Shown here: positions 18,729 through 26,335 of the stretch, in pieces
How the letters are laid out: every line of letters starts with the position of its first letter
Numbering within the stretch: the first letter of the stretch is position 1
Source: an uncultured Veillonellaceae bacterium
GTDB lineage: Bacteria; Bacillota; Negativicutes; Selenomonadales; Selenomonadaceae
Length of the DNA: 64,000 nt
Assembly (NCBI GenBank): GCA_902801565.1
Contig: CADCIX010000003.1
Span: forward strand, 24,459 to 88,458
Reading direction: 5' to 3'
The notes under the pieces: model-generated
Databases searched by the model: none
What the model saw: only the letters and a program-made list of their open reading frames with translations
Told to the model about the DNA's origin: nothing
Made by a program: the position numbers and the translations under genes

Positions 18729-19070
18729 TCAGTCCACCTCCAAATACTCTACCTGCATCTCCCTTCCGGAAAGGAGCGTCAGCACGCCATCCTTGCACTC
18801 CGGGCACCAGAAATCGTAATGCTCTATATGGAACTCCTTGCCGCACTTGCCGCATCTCCCCACAAGGGGAACACGCTTCACGGAAAGTTTCGTCCCCTCG
18901 GCAATGGTTCCTTCTGCAAGCATGCGAAAGGAAAACTCCAGTGCATCGATCTCCACACCGGACATTTCCCCGATCAGAAGACCGATTTCCCCAATCCTTT
19001 TCGCATGGTTCTTTTCCCCGTAATCGAGGGCAATCTTCAGGATGCCCTCTGCAATCGCCATCTCATGCAT
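18729..19070 (-). CDS. hypA: Nickel metallochaperone HypA
   Basis: A 113-residue protein starting MHEMAIAEGI; His2 is the nickel ligand. The zinc site is visible as CGKCGKEF followed by CPECKDG. It delivers nickel to the large subunit with HypB. The ATG at 19070 restores the obligatory Met-His start and has GGGAGGG upstream, so the longer frame is rejected. Confidence 0.95.
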   Translation of the reverse strand: MHEMAIAEGILKIALDYGEKNHAKRIGEIGLLIGEMSGVEIDALEFSFRMLAEGTIAEGTKLSVKRVPLVGRCGKCGKEFHIEHYDFWCPECKDGVLTLLSGREMQVEYLEVD

Positions 19071-19090
19071 GCTGCACCCTCCCATAGCAG

Positions 19091-19145
19091 GGGCGTGTTG
19101 AAAAACTCCACCAATACACTACAGTGGCCACTTTTCAACACACCC
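19091..19145. repeat. 55-bp near-palindromic element between hypA and the HMA-like gene
   Basis: GGGCGTGTTGAAAA (19091-19104) is mirrored by TTTTCAACACACCC (19132-19145), 13 of 14 positions pairing. An inner CCAC/GTGG pair extends the possible hairpin. There is no T run typical of an intrinsic terminator. It could be a small MITE or an RNA-processing hairpin separating structural from accessory genes. Confidence 0.6.
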
Positions 19146-19156
19146 TCAACAGGAAA

Positions 19157-19179
19157 GGGCTGCCGCGCTGCGGCAGCCC
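19157..19179 (-). terminator. GC-rich hairpin after the HMA-like gene
   Basis: GGGCTGCCG and CGGCAGCCC form a perfect nine-base stem around a five-base loop, 12 bases past the stop of the 19191-19439 gene. On the minus strand it is followed by TTTCC, a weak T tract. It may be a partial terminator that lowers expression of the downstream hyp genes. Confidence 0.6.
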
Positions 19180-19190
19180 CGTTTCCCAAG

Positions 19191-19439
19191 TCACAGGGAT
19201 GCTTCGACCTCGTATTTGCCGAATACCCCCAAAATGTCCATGAGTTTTGTCTTGGCGGGATTATAGTCGATGGTAGTCTCGCCGTCATGGGCATGGATAT
19301 GCACGTAAAGCACACCCGGAAGGCCAAGGAGTGATTTTTCCACATCCTTCGCGCTGGCCTCTGTATAGCCTTTGGCGTTGAACTGCAGACGCGTATTGCC
19401 ATTCGTCTCGCCGCAGCCGCATTCCTTGCACACAAGCAT
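19191..19439 (-). CDS. Small Cys-rich protein with HMA-like domain, unknown role in hydrogenase operon
   Basis: An 82-residue protein. The N-terminus MLVCKECGCGE has three cysteines in twelve residues. Residues 17-82 resemble a heavy-metal-associated ferredoxin-like fold: ASAKDVEKSLLGLPGVLYVH, then GETTIDYNPAKTKLMDILG. The usual CxxC of that fold is missing from its first loop; a VHIHAHD stretch could bind metal. GGAGG lies close to the ATG. It sits between cytochrome b and hypA, which suggests metal handling, but it is not a named Hyp component. Confidence 0.8.
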   Translation of the reverse strand: MLVCKECGCGETNGNTRLQFNAKGYTEASAKDVEKSLLGLPGVLYVHIHAHDGETTIDYNPAKTKLMDILGVFGKYEVEASL

Positions 19440-19457
19440 TGCCTCCTTGTTCCAATG

Positions 19458-20153
19458 TCATTCCAATGTTCCGTCCAGATGGCCAGCATCCCTCGGCTCA
19501 TGCGCCAGGATCTTGCTGCCGGCAAACATACTGGACACTTCGCTCTCACCCTCCATGAACTCTGCACGGATGACCATGTAGATATGTCCGATGGCGAACA
19601 GCATGATGGCCCATGCCACGTAATGATGGATGAGATGTGCCATGTACTCGCCGCCCACCAGCGTGATGACCCAGCCAAAGAGCACACCGCCGATGCCGTT
19701 GGGGTTCGTCATGTAATACATGGCGAACCCGGTAAACACCTCAATAATCGCCAATACATAGAGCAATGTGTAGGAACAGCGCGCAATGGGGTTCCTGAGA
19801 TACGATGCATGCTCATGCTTCAGGAACATATAATGCAGCGCCACATCCACCACATTCTTGTAGAAATATCCCTTCCACACATGGGAAAAGAGGCGGTCGC
19901 CGGGATTTACGATAAAGCCATAAATCCTCATGATAAAGGCGGCCGAAAGAATATAGGCTGCGACAAAATGGATGTTGCGGATATTGTCCACCGTCATACC
20001 GCTGAAGGTCGGCTCCGAGGCGAAGATGATCCAAGGAATGGTAATCACAAGCCCCGTAAAGAAAAGCGTCACAATACAGGCAGCCATGATCCAATGAAAG
20101 ATTCGCAGCCAGGGACTGAACAGGTAATACACCTTGCGAGTTACTTCTTTCAT
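19458..20153 (-). CDS. hyaC: [NiFe] hydrogenase cytochrome b subunit
   Basis: A 231-residue di-heme membrane protein of the HyaC/HupC family. It anchors the hydrogenase in the inner membrane and passes electrons to menaquinone. SPWLRIFHWIMAACIVTLFF starts helix 1 with a heme His, and further candidate heme histidines occur in NIHFVAAYIL and HLIHHYVAWAIM. Four helices can be drawn. It follows the large subunit by 20 bases. Confidence 0.92.
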   Translation of the reverse strand: MKEVTRKVYYLFSPWLRIFHWIMAACIVTLFFTGLVITIPWIIFASEPTFSGMTVDNIRNIHFVAAYILSAAFIMRIYGFIVNPGDRLFSHVWKGYFYKNVVDVALHYMFLKHEHASYLRNPIARCSYTLLYVLAIIEVFTGFAMYYMTNPNGIGGVLFGWVITLVGGEYMAHLIHHYVAWAIMLFAIGHIYMVIRAEFMEGESEVSSMFAGSKILAHEPRDAGHLDGTLE

Positions 20154-20173
20154 AACACAGTTCCTTTCTCAGC

Positions 20174-22099
20174 TTACTTCTCCACCCGGGTCCCGGAGTA
20201 GGGATCCGTGGTGATGACATTGATGCGCTCGCCTTTGGCGTTGTACATATGGGTTGCACAGGCCATGCAGGGATCGAAGGAGCGGATGACCCTGGCAATC
20301 TCCAAGGGCTTGTCGGGAATCTGTACATTGGTTTCCATCATTGCAAGCTCATAGGCACCATGTCCCGCTTTTTCATCGCGGGGACAGGAGTTCCATGTGG
20401 TGGGAACCACGCACTGATAGTTGTCCGTCCTGCCGTCCTTGATGACGATCCAATGGGAAAGGGCACCACGGGGAGCCTCGTAAAGGCCGACGCCCCTGCA
20501 TTCCTTCGGCCAGGTATTGACACCCCACTTGTCCGTGTTTGCCACATTCGTATCGCCCGATTTGATGTTGGCAATGAGCCGGTCAAAGAAGAACTTGTTG
20601 ATCTCTGCATTGAGCTGGCAATCCAGCGCCCTTGCGGCGGTACGCCCCACCATGGTGGGAAGCCATACCTCCGGGGCAAGCCCGAGGAGCTTGGAGACCG
20701 CCTCGATCTGGTCGAGCATCATTTTCTCCGCCCAGGTCATATCCGGGAGCAGGCCCTGCTGCGCTTTCGTGTAGATAATGATGTAACGGGCCAGGGGGCC
20801 GACCTCGCAGACCTTGCCTTTCCATTTCGGTGTCTTGAGCCAGGAATACTTGCCCTGCTCGTTGAGGGTCTTCCACTCCGTGGGAGTGCCCTCCTTCGGT
20901 CCCGTAAACTTCGGCTCGGTAACGCCCTCCCAGGGATGAAGCATATCGCTGTCGCTCTTGGGATACCGGTACCAGGAATGCTCGACGCTCTCCGTGAAGA
21001 TTTCCGGAGAGGACACATCCTCTGCCTTGATCTCAGAGAATTTCGCATTGGCAGCGCCCTGGCCGAAATTCTCCACCACGCCATTGCAACGAATCAGGAG
21101 GTGATGGAAGAACTCTCCGCCGCCGTCCTTGCTGGTCCCCTTGTAATCCTCCATGGGATAGGCGCCATAGGCCAGAACGCAGGTCTTGGCAAGGCCGCCG
21201 CCATCCACGCGGCCGGCCTTCACATAGGCGGCCCCGATGGCGAGGAGATCCGGCAGATAGTAATAATTCGTAAGGGTGCGGCCCATGTTGATTGCCCTGT
21301 CGATAATGCTCAGCCGCGCCGCATTGATGGGCGCATTGCCGTCCTCCAGGGAAATGGCGCATGGCATGCCGCCTACCACATAGTGGGGATGCGGGTTCTT
21401 TCCCCCGAATATCACATGGGGTGTCACCAGCTCGCGCTGCTTGTCCAGCATTTCCAGATAATGCGCCACCGCCATGAGGTGCACCTCCGGCGGAAGCAGC
21501 TTGTAATCGGGATGGTCCCACCACTGGGCAGCAAAGATGCCCAGCTGGCCGCTGTCCACAATGGCCTTTACCTTATCCTTAATGGCTGCGAAATACTGGG
21601 GTGTCGCCGCCGGAAAATCATGGGGATATGCCTCTGTATTGACCTCGGAAGCCGGTCCCGTCAAGGGAAGCTTGTAGGTATCAAGCACCGTGTTCTGAAG
21701 GTTTGCCGTGGCAATGGGATCCGCCGCCAATGCCTCCACCGGGCTCACCCAATCCAGTGCGTGCAGATGGTAGAAATGAACGATGTGGTCCTGCACCGTA
21801 AGGGTTGCCGCCATGATATTGCGGATGTAGTTGGCGTTCTTGGGAATCTTGATGCCAAGGGCATCCTCCACCGCCCGGACCGATGCCAGCGCATGGGCCG
21901 TGGTGCAGACACCGCAGATACGCTGGATATAGGCCCAGGCATCCCGGGGATCGCGATCCTTCAGGATGATTTCCAGCCCACGCCAGGCCGTCCCGCTGGA
22001 AAGAGCATCTGTTACCTTTCCGGAACCCTCATCCACCTGCACCTCGACGCGCAGATGGCCTTCGATTCTCGTGATCGGATCTACTACTACGTGTCTCAT
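20174..22099 (-). CDS. hyaB: Uptake [NiFe] hydrogenase large subunit
   Basis: A 641-residue catalytic subunit. The N-terminal nickel motif RICGVCTTAHALAS (L1) is near residue 60 and the C-terminal DPCMACATH (L2) supplies the other two cysteines. All four ligands are cysteine; none is selenocysteine. About 24 residues follow the final His, the tail expected to be removed by the protease at 17461-18054. The subunit oxidises H2 at the outer face of the membrane, carried by the Tat signal of the small subunit. It is slightly longer than typical HyaB. Confidence 0.95.
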   Translation of the reverse strand: MRHVVVDPITRIEGHLRVEVQVDEGSGKVTDALSSGTAWRGLEIILKDRDPRDAWAYIQRICGVCTTAHALASVRAVEDALGIKIPKNANYIRNIMAATLTVQDHIVHFYHLHALDWVSPVEALAADPIATANLQNTVLDTYKLPLTGPASEVNTEAYPHDFPAATPQYFAAIKDKVKAIVDSGQLGIFAAQWWDHPDYKLLPPEVHLMAVAHYLEMLDKQRELVTPHVIFGGKNPHPHYVVGGMPCAISLEDGNAPINAARLSIIDRAINMGRTLTNYYYLPDLLAIGAAYVKAGRVDGGGLAKTCVLAYGAYPMEDYKGTSKDGGGEFFHHLLIRCNGVVENFGQGAANAKFSEIKAEDVSSPEIFTESVEHSWYRYPKSDSDMLHPWEGVTEPKFTGPKEGTPTEWKTLNEQGKYSWLKTPKWKGKVCEVGPLARYIIIYTKAQQGLLPDMTWAEKMMLDQIEAVSKLLGLAPEVWLPTMVGRTAARALDCQLNAEINKFFFDRLIANIKSGDTNVANTDKWGVNTWPKECRGVGLYEAPRGALSHWIVIKDGRTDNYQCVVPTTWNSCPRDEKAGHGAYELAMMETNVQIPDKPLEIARVIRSFDPCMACATHMYNAKGERINVITTDPYSGTRVEK

Positions 22100-22103
22100 T
22101 TAT

Positions 22104-23189
22104 TCACTGCTCCCCTTTCTTCTTCGCTTCGATCTCGTCGCGCTGCTGTTTCTGAACCATGCTCATGGCGCCATGGACAACAACGCCCGCCGCAGTCAAT
22201 GCAGCGATGCCTGCACCGATCTTGTCCACATTGCCCAATGGTTCATATTCCGGCATGCGCAGCGTCAGTGGATCCTCGTCCCAGAAATGGGGATTGGAGC
22301 AGCCAATGCAGGGAGCGCCGGACTGTATTGGATAGCTCATGCCCTGGAACCAGCGCAGATTGCCGCAGGAATTGTAGGTCTCGGGGCCGCGGCAGCCCAG
22401 TTTGTAGAGGCACCAGCCCGCCCTGGCGGCGGCATCATTGAAGCGCTCGGCAAACATGCCTGCATCGAAGAAGGGCCGACGATAACAGGTATCATGGATG
22501 CGGTTCCCATAGAACTGCTTGGGACGCTCCTCATTGTCAAGGGGCGGAACCTGCCCGAAGAGAGCAAGATGCATGATGACTCCCGTCATGACTTCGGGAA
22601 TCGGCGGGCAGCCGGGCACATTCACGATAGGAGTCGAGCCAACGAACATACCGATGCCGCTGGAACCTGTCGGATTCGGCTTTGCTGCCTGAATGCCGCC
22701 ATATGCGGCACAGGTGCCATAGGCAATCACGGCCGAGGCATTCGCGGCCGCATGCTTCAGAAGATGGGTGAAGGTATGACCTCCGGACATGCAGTAGATC
22801 CCATTGTCCTTCGTGCTCACCGCGCCTTCCACAGCCAGGATATACTTGCCCTTGTACTTCTGGATGGTCTCTTCCAGGTGTGCCTCGAAGGGCTCCCCGC
22901 AGGCTGCACTCAGGAGATGGTCATACTCCAGGGCGATCTCATTGAGCACCAGATCGGATGCCAGAGGGGAACCGGAACGGATGAAGGATTCGTCACACCC
23001 CGTACACTCATGCCCATGGATCCAGATAACCACCGGAAGCGGCTTCTTCTCAGCGGCCTCGACAACTTTCGATACCATGTCCGTGCTGAGCCCCATGAGC
23101 GACGTCAGTGCCACGCAGCCCTTGAGGAAACTGCGGCGGCTCATGCCTTTCTTGAGATAATAATCCCACATGCTCTCCCGTTTGTCCAC
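22104..23189 (-). CDS. hyaA: Uptake [NiFe] hydrogenase small subunit
   Basis: A 361-residue Fe-S subunit. A Tat signal with SRRSFLKGC lies at residues 17-25. IHGHECTGCDESF gives the proximal-cluster cysteines, and CYRRPFFDAG, CLYKLGCRGPETYNSCGN and CIGCSNPHFWD the remaining cluster ligands. A C-terminal hydrophobic anchor (IGAGIAALTAAGVVVHGAMS) is typical of membrane-bound types. Translation starts at a GTG at 23189 behind AAGGGGG. It heads the hydrogenase operon. Confidence 0.95.
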   Translation of the reverse strand: MDKRESMWDYYLKKGMSRRSFLKGCVALTSLMGLSTDMVSKVVEAAEKKPLPVVIWIHGHECTGCDESFIRSGSPLASDLVLNEIALEYDHLLSAACGEPFEAHLEETIQKYKGKYILAVEGAVSTKDNGIYCMSGGHTFTHLLKHAAANASAVIAYGTCAAYGGIQAAKPNPTGSSGIGMFVGSTPIVNVPGCPPIPEVMTGVIMHLALFGQVPPLDNEERPKQFYGNRIHDTCYRRPFFDAGMFAERFNDAAARAGWCLYKLGCRGPETYNSCGNLRWFQGMSYPIQSGAPCIGCSNPHFWDEDPLTLRMPEYEPLGNVDKIGAGIAALTAAGVVVHGAMSMVQKQQRDEIEAKKKGEQ

Positions 23190-23363
23190 TTTTTTACCCC
23201 CTTATTACAGATAATCTTAAAAAGTTTATCCATAAATATTATTAATCATCTATAAGCGAATCAGTAGCCATACTTTATATATATTTTCGCCATAAAGTCT
23301 TTTTTTCCTTCTTAAAACATGGTACTTTTCCTTTTTCTTTCAAAATTATTTTCTTGAAAGCCA

Positions 23364-23392
23364 TTGAAATGGCATGAAAAATGTAGTATAAT
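23364..23392 (+). promoter_or_regulatory. tRNA-Ala promoter
   Basis: TTGAAA (23364-23369), a 17-base spacer and TATAAT (23387-23392) lie 14 bases before the mature tRNA 5' end. The stretch between the hydrogenase start and here (about 170 bases) is AT-rich and must hold the hydrogenase promoter on the other strand, but no clear boxes are visible. Confidence 0.75.
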
Positions 23393-23406
23393 ATTTTACG
23401 TTTCAC

Positions 23407-23482
23407 GGGGACGTAGCTCAGCTGGGAGAGCACCAGGTTCGCAATCTGGGGGTCGAGGGTTCAATCCCCTTCGTCTCCACCA
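23407..23482 (+). tRNA. tRNA-Ala (anticodon CGC)
   Basis: A 76-base cloverleaf with encoded CCA. The acceptor arm pairs GGGGACG with CGTCTCC and has the G3-U70 pair that marks alanine tRNAs. The anticodon arm CCAGG-TTCGCAA-TCTGG gives anticodon CGC. The T arm is GAGGG-TTCAATC-CCCTT. The 3' end of this gene is repeated at 26025, see the direct repeat entries. Confidence 0.95.
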
Positions 23483-23515
23483 ACAGTAGCCACACAACCC
23501 GCCAGCCTTTGTGTT
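23469..23515 (+). repeat. Direct repeat copy 1, tRNA 3' end (attL-like)
   Basis: A 47-base sequence starting CTTCGTCTCCACCA, made of the last 14 bases of tRNA-Ala and 33 flanking bases, recurs at 26025-26071 with one mismatch (23506 against 26062). This is the usual signature of site-specific integration into a tRNA gene. Confidence 0.85.
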
Positions 23516-23534
23516 GCGTGGGTTCATAGAGATT

Positions 23535-23569
23535 AGACAGCTAAGATTATCTTGGCTGTCTATTTTTTT
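23535..23569 (+). terminator. tRNA-Ala terminator
   Basis: AGACAGCTAAGAT and ATCTTGGCTGTCT form a 13-pair stem (one G-T) around a single base and are followed by ATTTTTTT, a strong intrinsic terminator 52 bases after the tRNA. Confidence 0.9.
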
Positions 23570-23597
23570 GCCCTTGAAGCAAAGGTTATTCTCGTTC

Positions 23598-24122
23598 TCA
23601 TAGTTGGTGCCAAGGCACAAAAACAGCCCAAGCCGTGAGGCTTGAGCCCTCCATGGATTGGGCATCTATCCTGCGGAAGCCATCATAGCCCACCCCCTGG
23701 CTACCGTCCAGCCAGATGCTCTTGTTCTCCTTGCCTGAAAGGACAAGTTCGCCTTTGCTGCCGCCACTATTATAGTAGTTGACAAAATCAGCGGTATTGT
23801 CGGTGATGGTGAGGCGGTCGCCGAACTTGGCCCCATGACTTCCATCCCCCATATTGTAGGTGATGACCTCATCCCGGACATCCTCGTCCAGTATCAGGGT
23901 GGCATCATTTCCCTGATTGTCCGACCATTTGAGCCTAAGATGGCCATCCTCCCCCACGGTGGCGCCACTGAAATTCCCGTTCAGGAACCACAGGGTGTCT
24001 TCCTCGCCAAAGTTCTCGATGGTGTCCCGACCGGAGCCGCTGCCGAAGCCGAAGGTGTCCTCGGAGGTGCTGTTGCCCACCAGTGTATCATTTCCTCCCA
24101 TGCCGCATTCCCCTGCGGCCAT
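23598..24122 (-). pseudogene. C-terminal fragment of an RTX/hemolysin-type calcium-binding protein
   Basis: A 174-residue frame that begins inside RTX-like repeats: GMGGNDTLVGNS, then GSGSGRDTIENFGEEDTLWF, typical of the nonapeptide GGxGxDxUx units and the strand that follows them. No secretion domain or upstream repeats remain, and full proteins of this type run to hundreds of residues. It lies inside the tRNA-bounded segment on the opposite strand to the Rpn and Fic genes. It is most likely the surviving 3' end of a large surface protein, though expression of the fragment cannot be excluded. Confidence 0.6.
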
Positions 24123-24171
24123 TTCTTATGCTATCATTCTATCAAAGCGCCCAAGGGCTTTCAAGAGGTTA

Positions 24172-24205
24172 CCAAAAAGTGGTCGCTATATCCAAAAAGT
24201 GGTCG
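24172..24205 (+). repeat. Short direct repeat CCAAAAAGTGGTCG, two copies
   Basis: CCAAAAAGTGGTCG occurs at 24172-24185 and 24192-24205, with a degenerate third copy (CCAAAAGCGGT) following. The copies are spaced 20 bases apart upstream of the Rpn gene and may be regulator sites or transposon-end repeats. Confidence 0.5.
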
Positions 24206-24261
24206 ATTTTTCCCCAAAAGCGGTAGGAATTTTCCGTATAGAACAGAGCAAGGAGATGTAG

Positions 24262-24267
24262 TATAAT
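24262..24267 (+). promoter_or_regulatory. -10 box before the Rpn nuclease gene
   Basis: TATAAT in the context ATGTAGTATAATAT, the same context as at the tRNA promoter. No good -35 box is visible at the right distance. The GTG start of the Rpn gene lies 30 bases downstream. Confidence 0.45.
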
Positions 24268-24296
24268 ATACCTAACAAGTGGATGGAGGTGGTTCT

Positions 24297-25214
24297 GTGG
24301 GAGAGAAGGATATCTCAGAAAAGCGTCTGGAAGACCATGCCGATGTATTCAGCGATCTAGTCAATACCCTGCTGTTCAAGGGCAGACGCCTGATGCAGCC
24401 GGAGGACTTGCTTTCCGCATTGCCGCGCTCGATTTACAAGATGGACACGAAGGTGCATGAGCAGGAGAGGGATGTAGCGAAGTTCTGGATGAAGGGACAC
24501 ATACGCATCGCCCTCATCGGACTGGAGAATCAGACGGAAACAGATGCGGACATGGTGCTACGCGTCATCAGCTACGATGGGGCGGTCTATCGGGATCAGA
24601 TGAACCGTGACGAAAAGGGCAAACCCAAGGAACGTTTCCCCGTGGTTACGTTGGTGCTGTATTTCGGATATGAGAGCCACTGGAACAAACCGTTGAACCT
24701 GAAGGAATGCTTTGATATCCCGCCTGAACTGGAGCCGTTCGTCAATGACTACCATGTGAACCTGTTCGAAATTGCATGGCTGCCGGACGAAACCATACAG
24801 ATGTTCCAGAGCGACTTCCGCTTCGTGGCGGACTATTTCAGCCAAAAAAGGAAAAACAAGGAGTACAAGGCACCCGAAGGGGAAATGAAGCATGTGAGGG
24901 AGGTTATGGAGCTTCTCTCGGCGGTCATGCAGGACACTCGTTTTATGGATGCGTACAACAAACGGATAGAAGAAGGGAGACCGATGAATATGGATGCTTG
25001 GATAGATGAGGCTGAGAACCGGGGGCGCGAAGAAGGACGCGAAGAAGGACGCGAAGAAGGACGCGAAAAAGGACGCGAAGAAGGAAAAATTGAAATGGTG
25101 CTCAGATATATAAGGAAGAAAAAAATTTCCATCGACGCTGCTCTGGATGACTTGGATGTTCCTGTTGCTGAAAGAGCACAATATACGAATAGGTTGCAGC
25201 AGTTGCTGAATTGA
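24297..25214 (+). CDS. Rpn-family PD-(D/E)XK nuclease (transposase-like)
   Basis: A 305-residue protein of the Rpn/PDDEXK transposase-like family. RIALIGLENQTETDADMVLR carries the nuclease-core Glu-x-Gln, and the N-terminal DVFSDLVNTLLFKG is the usual opening. Near residue 246 five copies of a Gly-Arg-Glu-Glu unit, encoded by 12-base repeats, precede the C-terminal helix KIEMVLRYIRKKKIS. Rpn proteins promote RecA-independent recombination or serve in phage defence. GTG at 24297 has GGAGGTGG upstream. It lies within the tRNA-bounded segment. Confidence 0.8.
   Translation: MGEKDISEKRLEDHADVFSDLVNTLLFKGRRLMQPEDLLSALPRSIYKMDTKVHEQERDVAKFWMKGHIRIALIGLENQTETDADMVLRVISYDGAVYRDQMNRDEKGKPKERFPVVTLVLYFGYESHWNKPLNLKECFDIPPELEPFVNDYHVNLFEIAWLPDETIQMFQSDFRFVADYFSQKRKNKEYKAPEGEMKHVREVMELLSAVMQDTRFMDAYNKRIEEGRPMNMDAWIDEAENRGREEGREEGREEGREKGREEGKIEMVLRYIRKKKISIDAALDDLDVPVAERAQYTNRLQQLLN
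25024..25085 (+). repeat. 12-base coding tandem repeat in Rpn gene
   Basis: Five units of the type CGCGAAGAAGGA follow each other with one variant (GAAAAA). Unit length is a multiple of three, so copy-number change would lengthen or shorten the protein without a frameshift. Confidence 0.85.
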
Positions 25215-25238
25215 TTGTTGACATTAAGGGTGGCCTAT

Positions 25239-25814
25239 ATGCCATACGCTATGAAGATTCAGGAAGAACGCCTAACCAAAATACGTGCGCTGGAACTATA
25301 TGACCAAAAAATCCTTGATTCCTTTGAAGTTGGCACCTTTGCAGGCTTAAAGGATATACATGGCTATTTGTTTCAGGATATATACTCTTTTGCCGGAAAG
25401 CTACGCACAGTCAACGTAGCCAAAGGCAATTTCCGCTTTGCCCCAGTGCTATACCTGAAAGAAGCTCTGCTCAGCATAGATAAAATGCCTCAGGATACCT
25501 TCGAACGTATTATCGAAAAGTACGTCGAAATGAATGTCGCCCATCCCTTCCGTGAAGGCAATGGCCGCAGCACACGCATCTGGTTGGACACCATGCTAAA
25601 AAAGGAGCTTGGCAAGGTCGTTGACTGGAGCAAGATAGATAAAGAGGACTACCTTCCAGCCATGGAACGCAGTCCGGTCCGCAACAAAGAAATAATGATG
25701 CTCCTAAAAGAAGCCTTAACCGATCATATCGATGACCGACAGGTCTATATGAAGGGTATTGATGCCTCCTACAGATATGAAGGATATGATGCGTTCAAGA
25801 CAGGCGACCTATGA
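25239..25814 (+). CDS. Fic-domain protein adenylyltransferase
   Basis: A 191-residue Fic/DOC protein. The catalytic motif HPFREGNGR at residues 102-110 is complete, with the target-binding flap region NVAKGNFRFAPVLYL before it, so it should transfer AMP to a hydroxyl of a target protein. The inhibitory helix motif (S/T)xxxE(G/N) is not visible in the protein, and no clear antitoxin partner precedes it. ATG at 25239 is the first methionine giving a normal N-terminus. It begins 24 bases after the Rpn stop. Confidence 0.85.
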   Translation: MPYAMKIQEERLTKIRALELYDQKILDSFEVGTFAGLKDIHGYLFQDIYSFAGKLRTVNVAKGNFRFAPVLYLKEALLSIDKMPQDTFERIIEKYVEMNVAHPFREGNGRSTRIWLDTMLKKELGKVVDWSKIDKEDYLPAMERSPVRNKEIMMLLKEALTDHIDDRQVYMKGIDASYRYEGYDAFKTGDL

Positions 25815-26024
25815 GAAGTATCTCTGGGTGGGCAAATTTGTGCTGAACATCAAACATATGGCAACAGAAAGGATATTGAAAAGAGGATGAGTTGATGGAG
25901 GACCTGAATACACTGAAGGCCCTGCGACATGAGGAACCTCCAGTGGGCTGCCCCCCCCCAACGCAAGCAACACCCACAGCCACGTTAGTATGTCTCAAAA
26001 AATTCGTGTGTGTTGTTGATCGTG

Positions 26025-26071
26025 CTTCGTCTCCACCAACAGTAGCCACACAACCCGCCAGGCTTTGTGTT
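26025..26071 (+). repeat. Direct repeat copy 2 (attR-like)
   Basis: Matches 23469-23515 at 46 of 47 positions, including the last 14 bases of the tRNA and CCA. No tRNA body precedes it. The interval between the repeats is about 2.6 kb and encodes an RTX fragment, an Rpn nuclease and a Fic protein but no integrase. The roughly 200 bases between the Fic gene and this repeat hold only short frames, one starting MEDLNTLKALRHEE, that I cannot support as genes. Confidence 0.85.
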
Positions 26072-26091
26072 ATATCAGCTACCTGGCAGCC

Positions 26092-26235
26092 ATGAGAAAA
26101 AAGAAAAAAGCGGCAGACAGCCGCAAAATCCTCGCTGAGATACAAAACATGTTCCAAGAAGATAAGGGGTGGGATTCCGAACAGGCAATGATAGAGGATA
26201 TGGCACAGTTCAGAAGGGAACGCAACGGCTTATGA
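26092..26235 (+). CDS. 47-residue acidic/basic small protein, possible antitoxin fragment
   Basis: The frame starts MRKKKKAADSRKILAEIQNM and ends with IEDMAQFRRERNGL. The second half (GWDSEQAMIEDMAQFRRER) resembles the C-terminal toxin-binding tail of small antitoxins. No good ribosome site is seen upstream. It lies just outside the second direct repeat and no toxin gene follows. It may be the remnant of an antitoxin cut by the integration. Confidence 0.4.
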   Translation: MRKKKKAADSRKILAEIQNMFQEDKGWDSEQAMIEDMAQFRRERNGL

Positions 26236-26295
26236 AAGTTATGCTGAAACATAAAAAAGGCTGCTTTTTGACATACGAATCAGGGATATCCGACA

Positions 26296-26334
26296 AAAAT
26301 TGTGTGCGTCTCCACCATCGACGCACACAATTTT
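26296..26334. terminator. Bidirectional terminator
   Basis: AAAATTGTGTGCGTC pairs perfectly with GACGCACACAATTTT over 15 bases around a nine-base loop, with A/T runs on both sides. It separates the plus-strand genes on the left from the minus-strand gene at 26336. Confidence 0.9.
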
Positions 26335-26335
26335 T

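Noticed and set aside
20174..22099. Selenocysteine in the hydrogenase
   Set aside because: All four nickel ligands are encoded by ordinary cysteine codons and no in-frame TGA occurs.
20249..22441. Plus-strand frame of 730 codons
   Set aside because: It is the antisense shadow of the hydrogenase genes, which have unmistakable motifs on the other strand; the high GC of third positions keeps the frame open.
23396..23665. Minus-strand frame of 89 codons across the tRNA
   Set aside because: It is the antisense of tRNA-Ala and its terminator; the GLNPRPPDCEPGALPAEL-type sequence is a familiar artefact of tRNA antisense translation.
25024..25085. CRISPR-like array
   Set aside because: The 12-base units are contiguous with no spacers and lie in frame inside the Rpn coding sequence.
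25892..26095. 67-codon plus-strand frame beginning MEDLNTLKALRHEE
   Set aside because: It runs through the att-like repeat, becomes proline-rich low-complexity sequence and has no domain; at most its first codons are a remnant.
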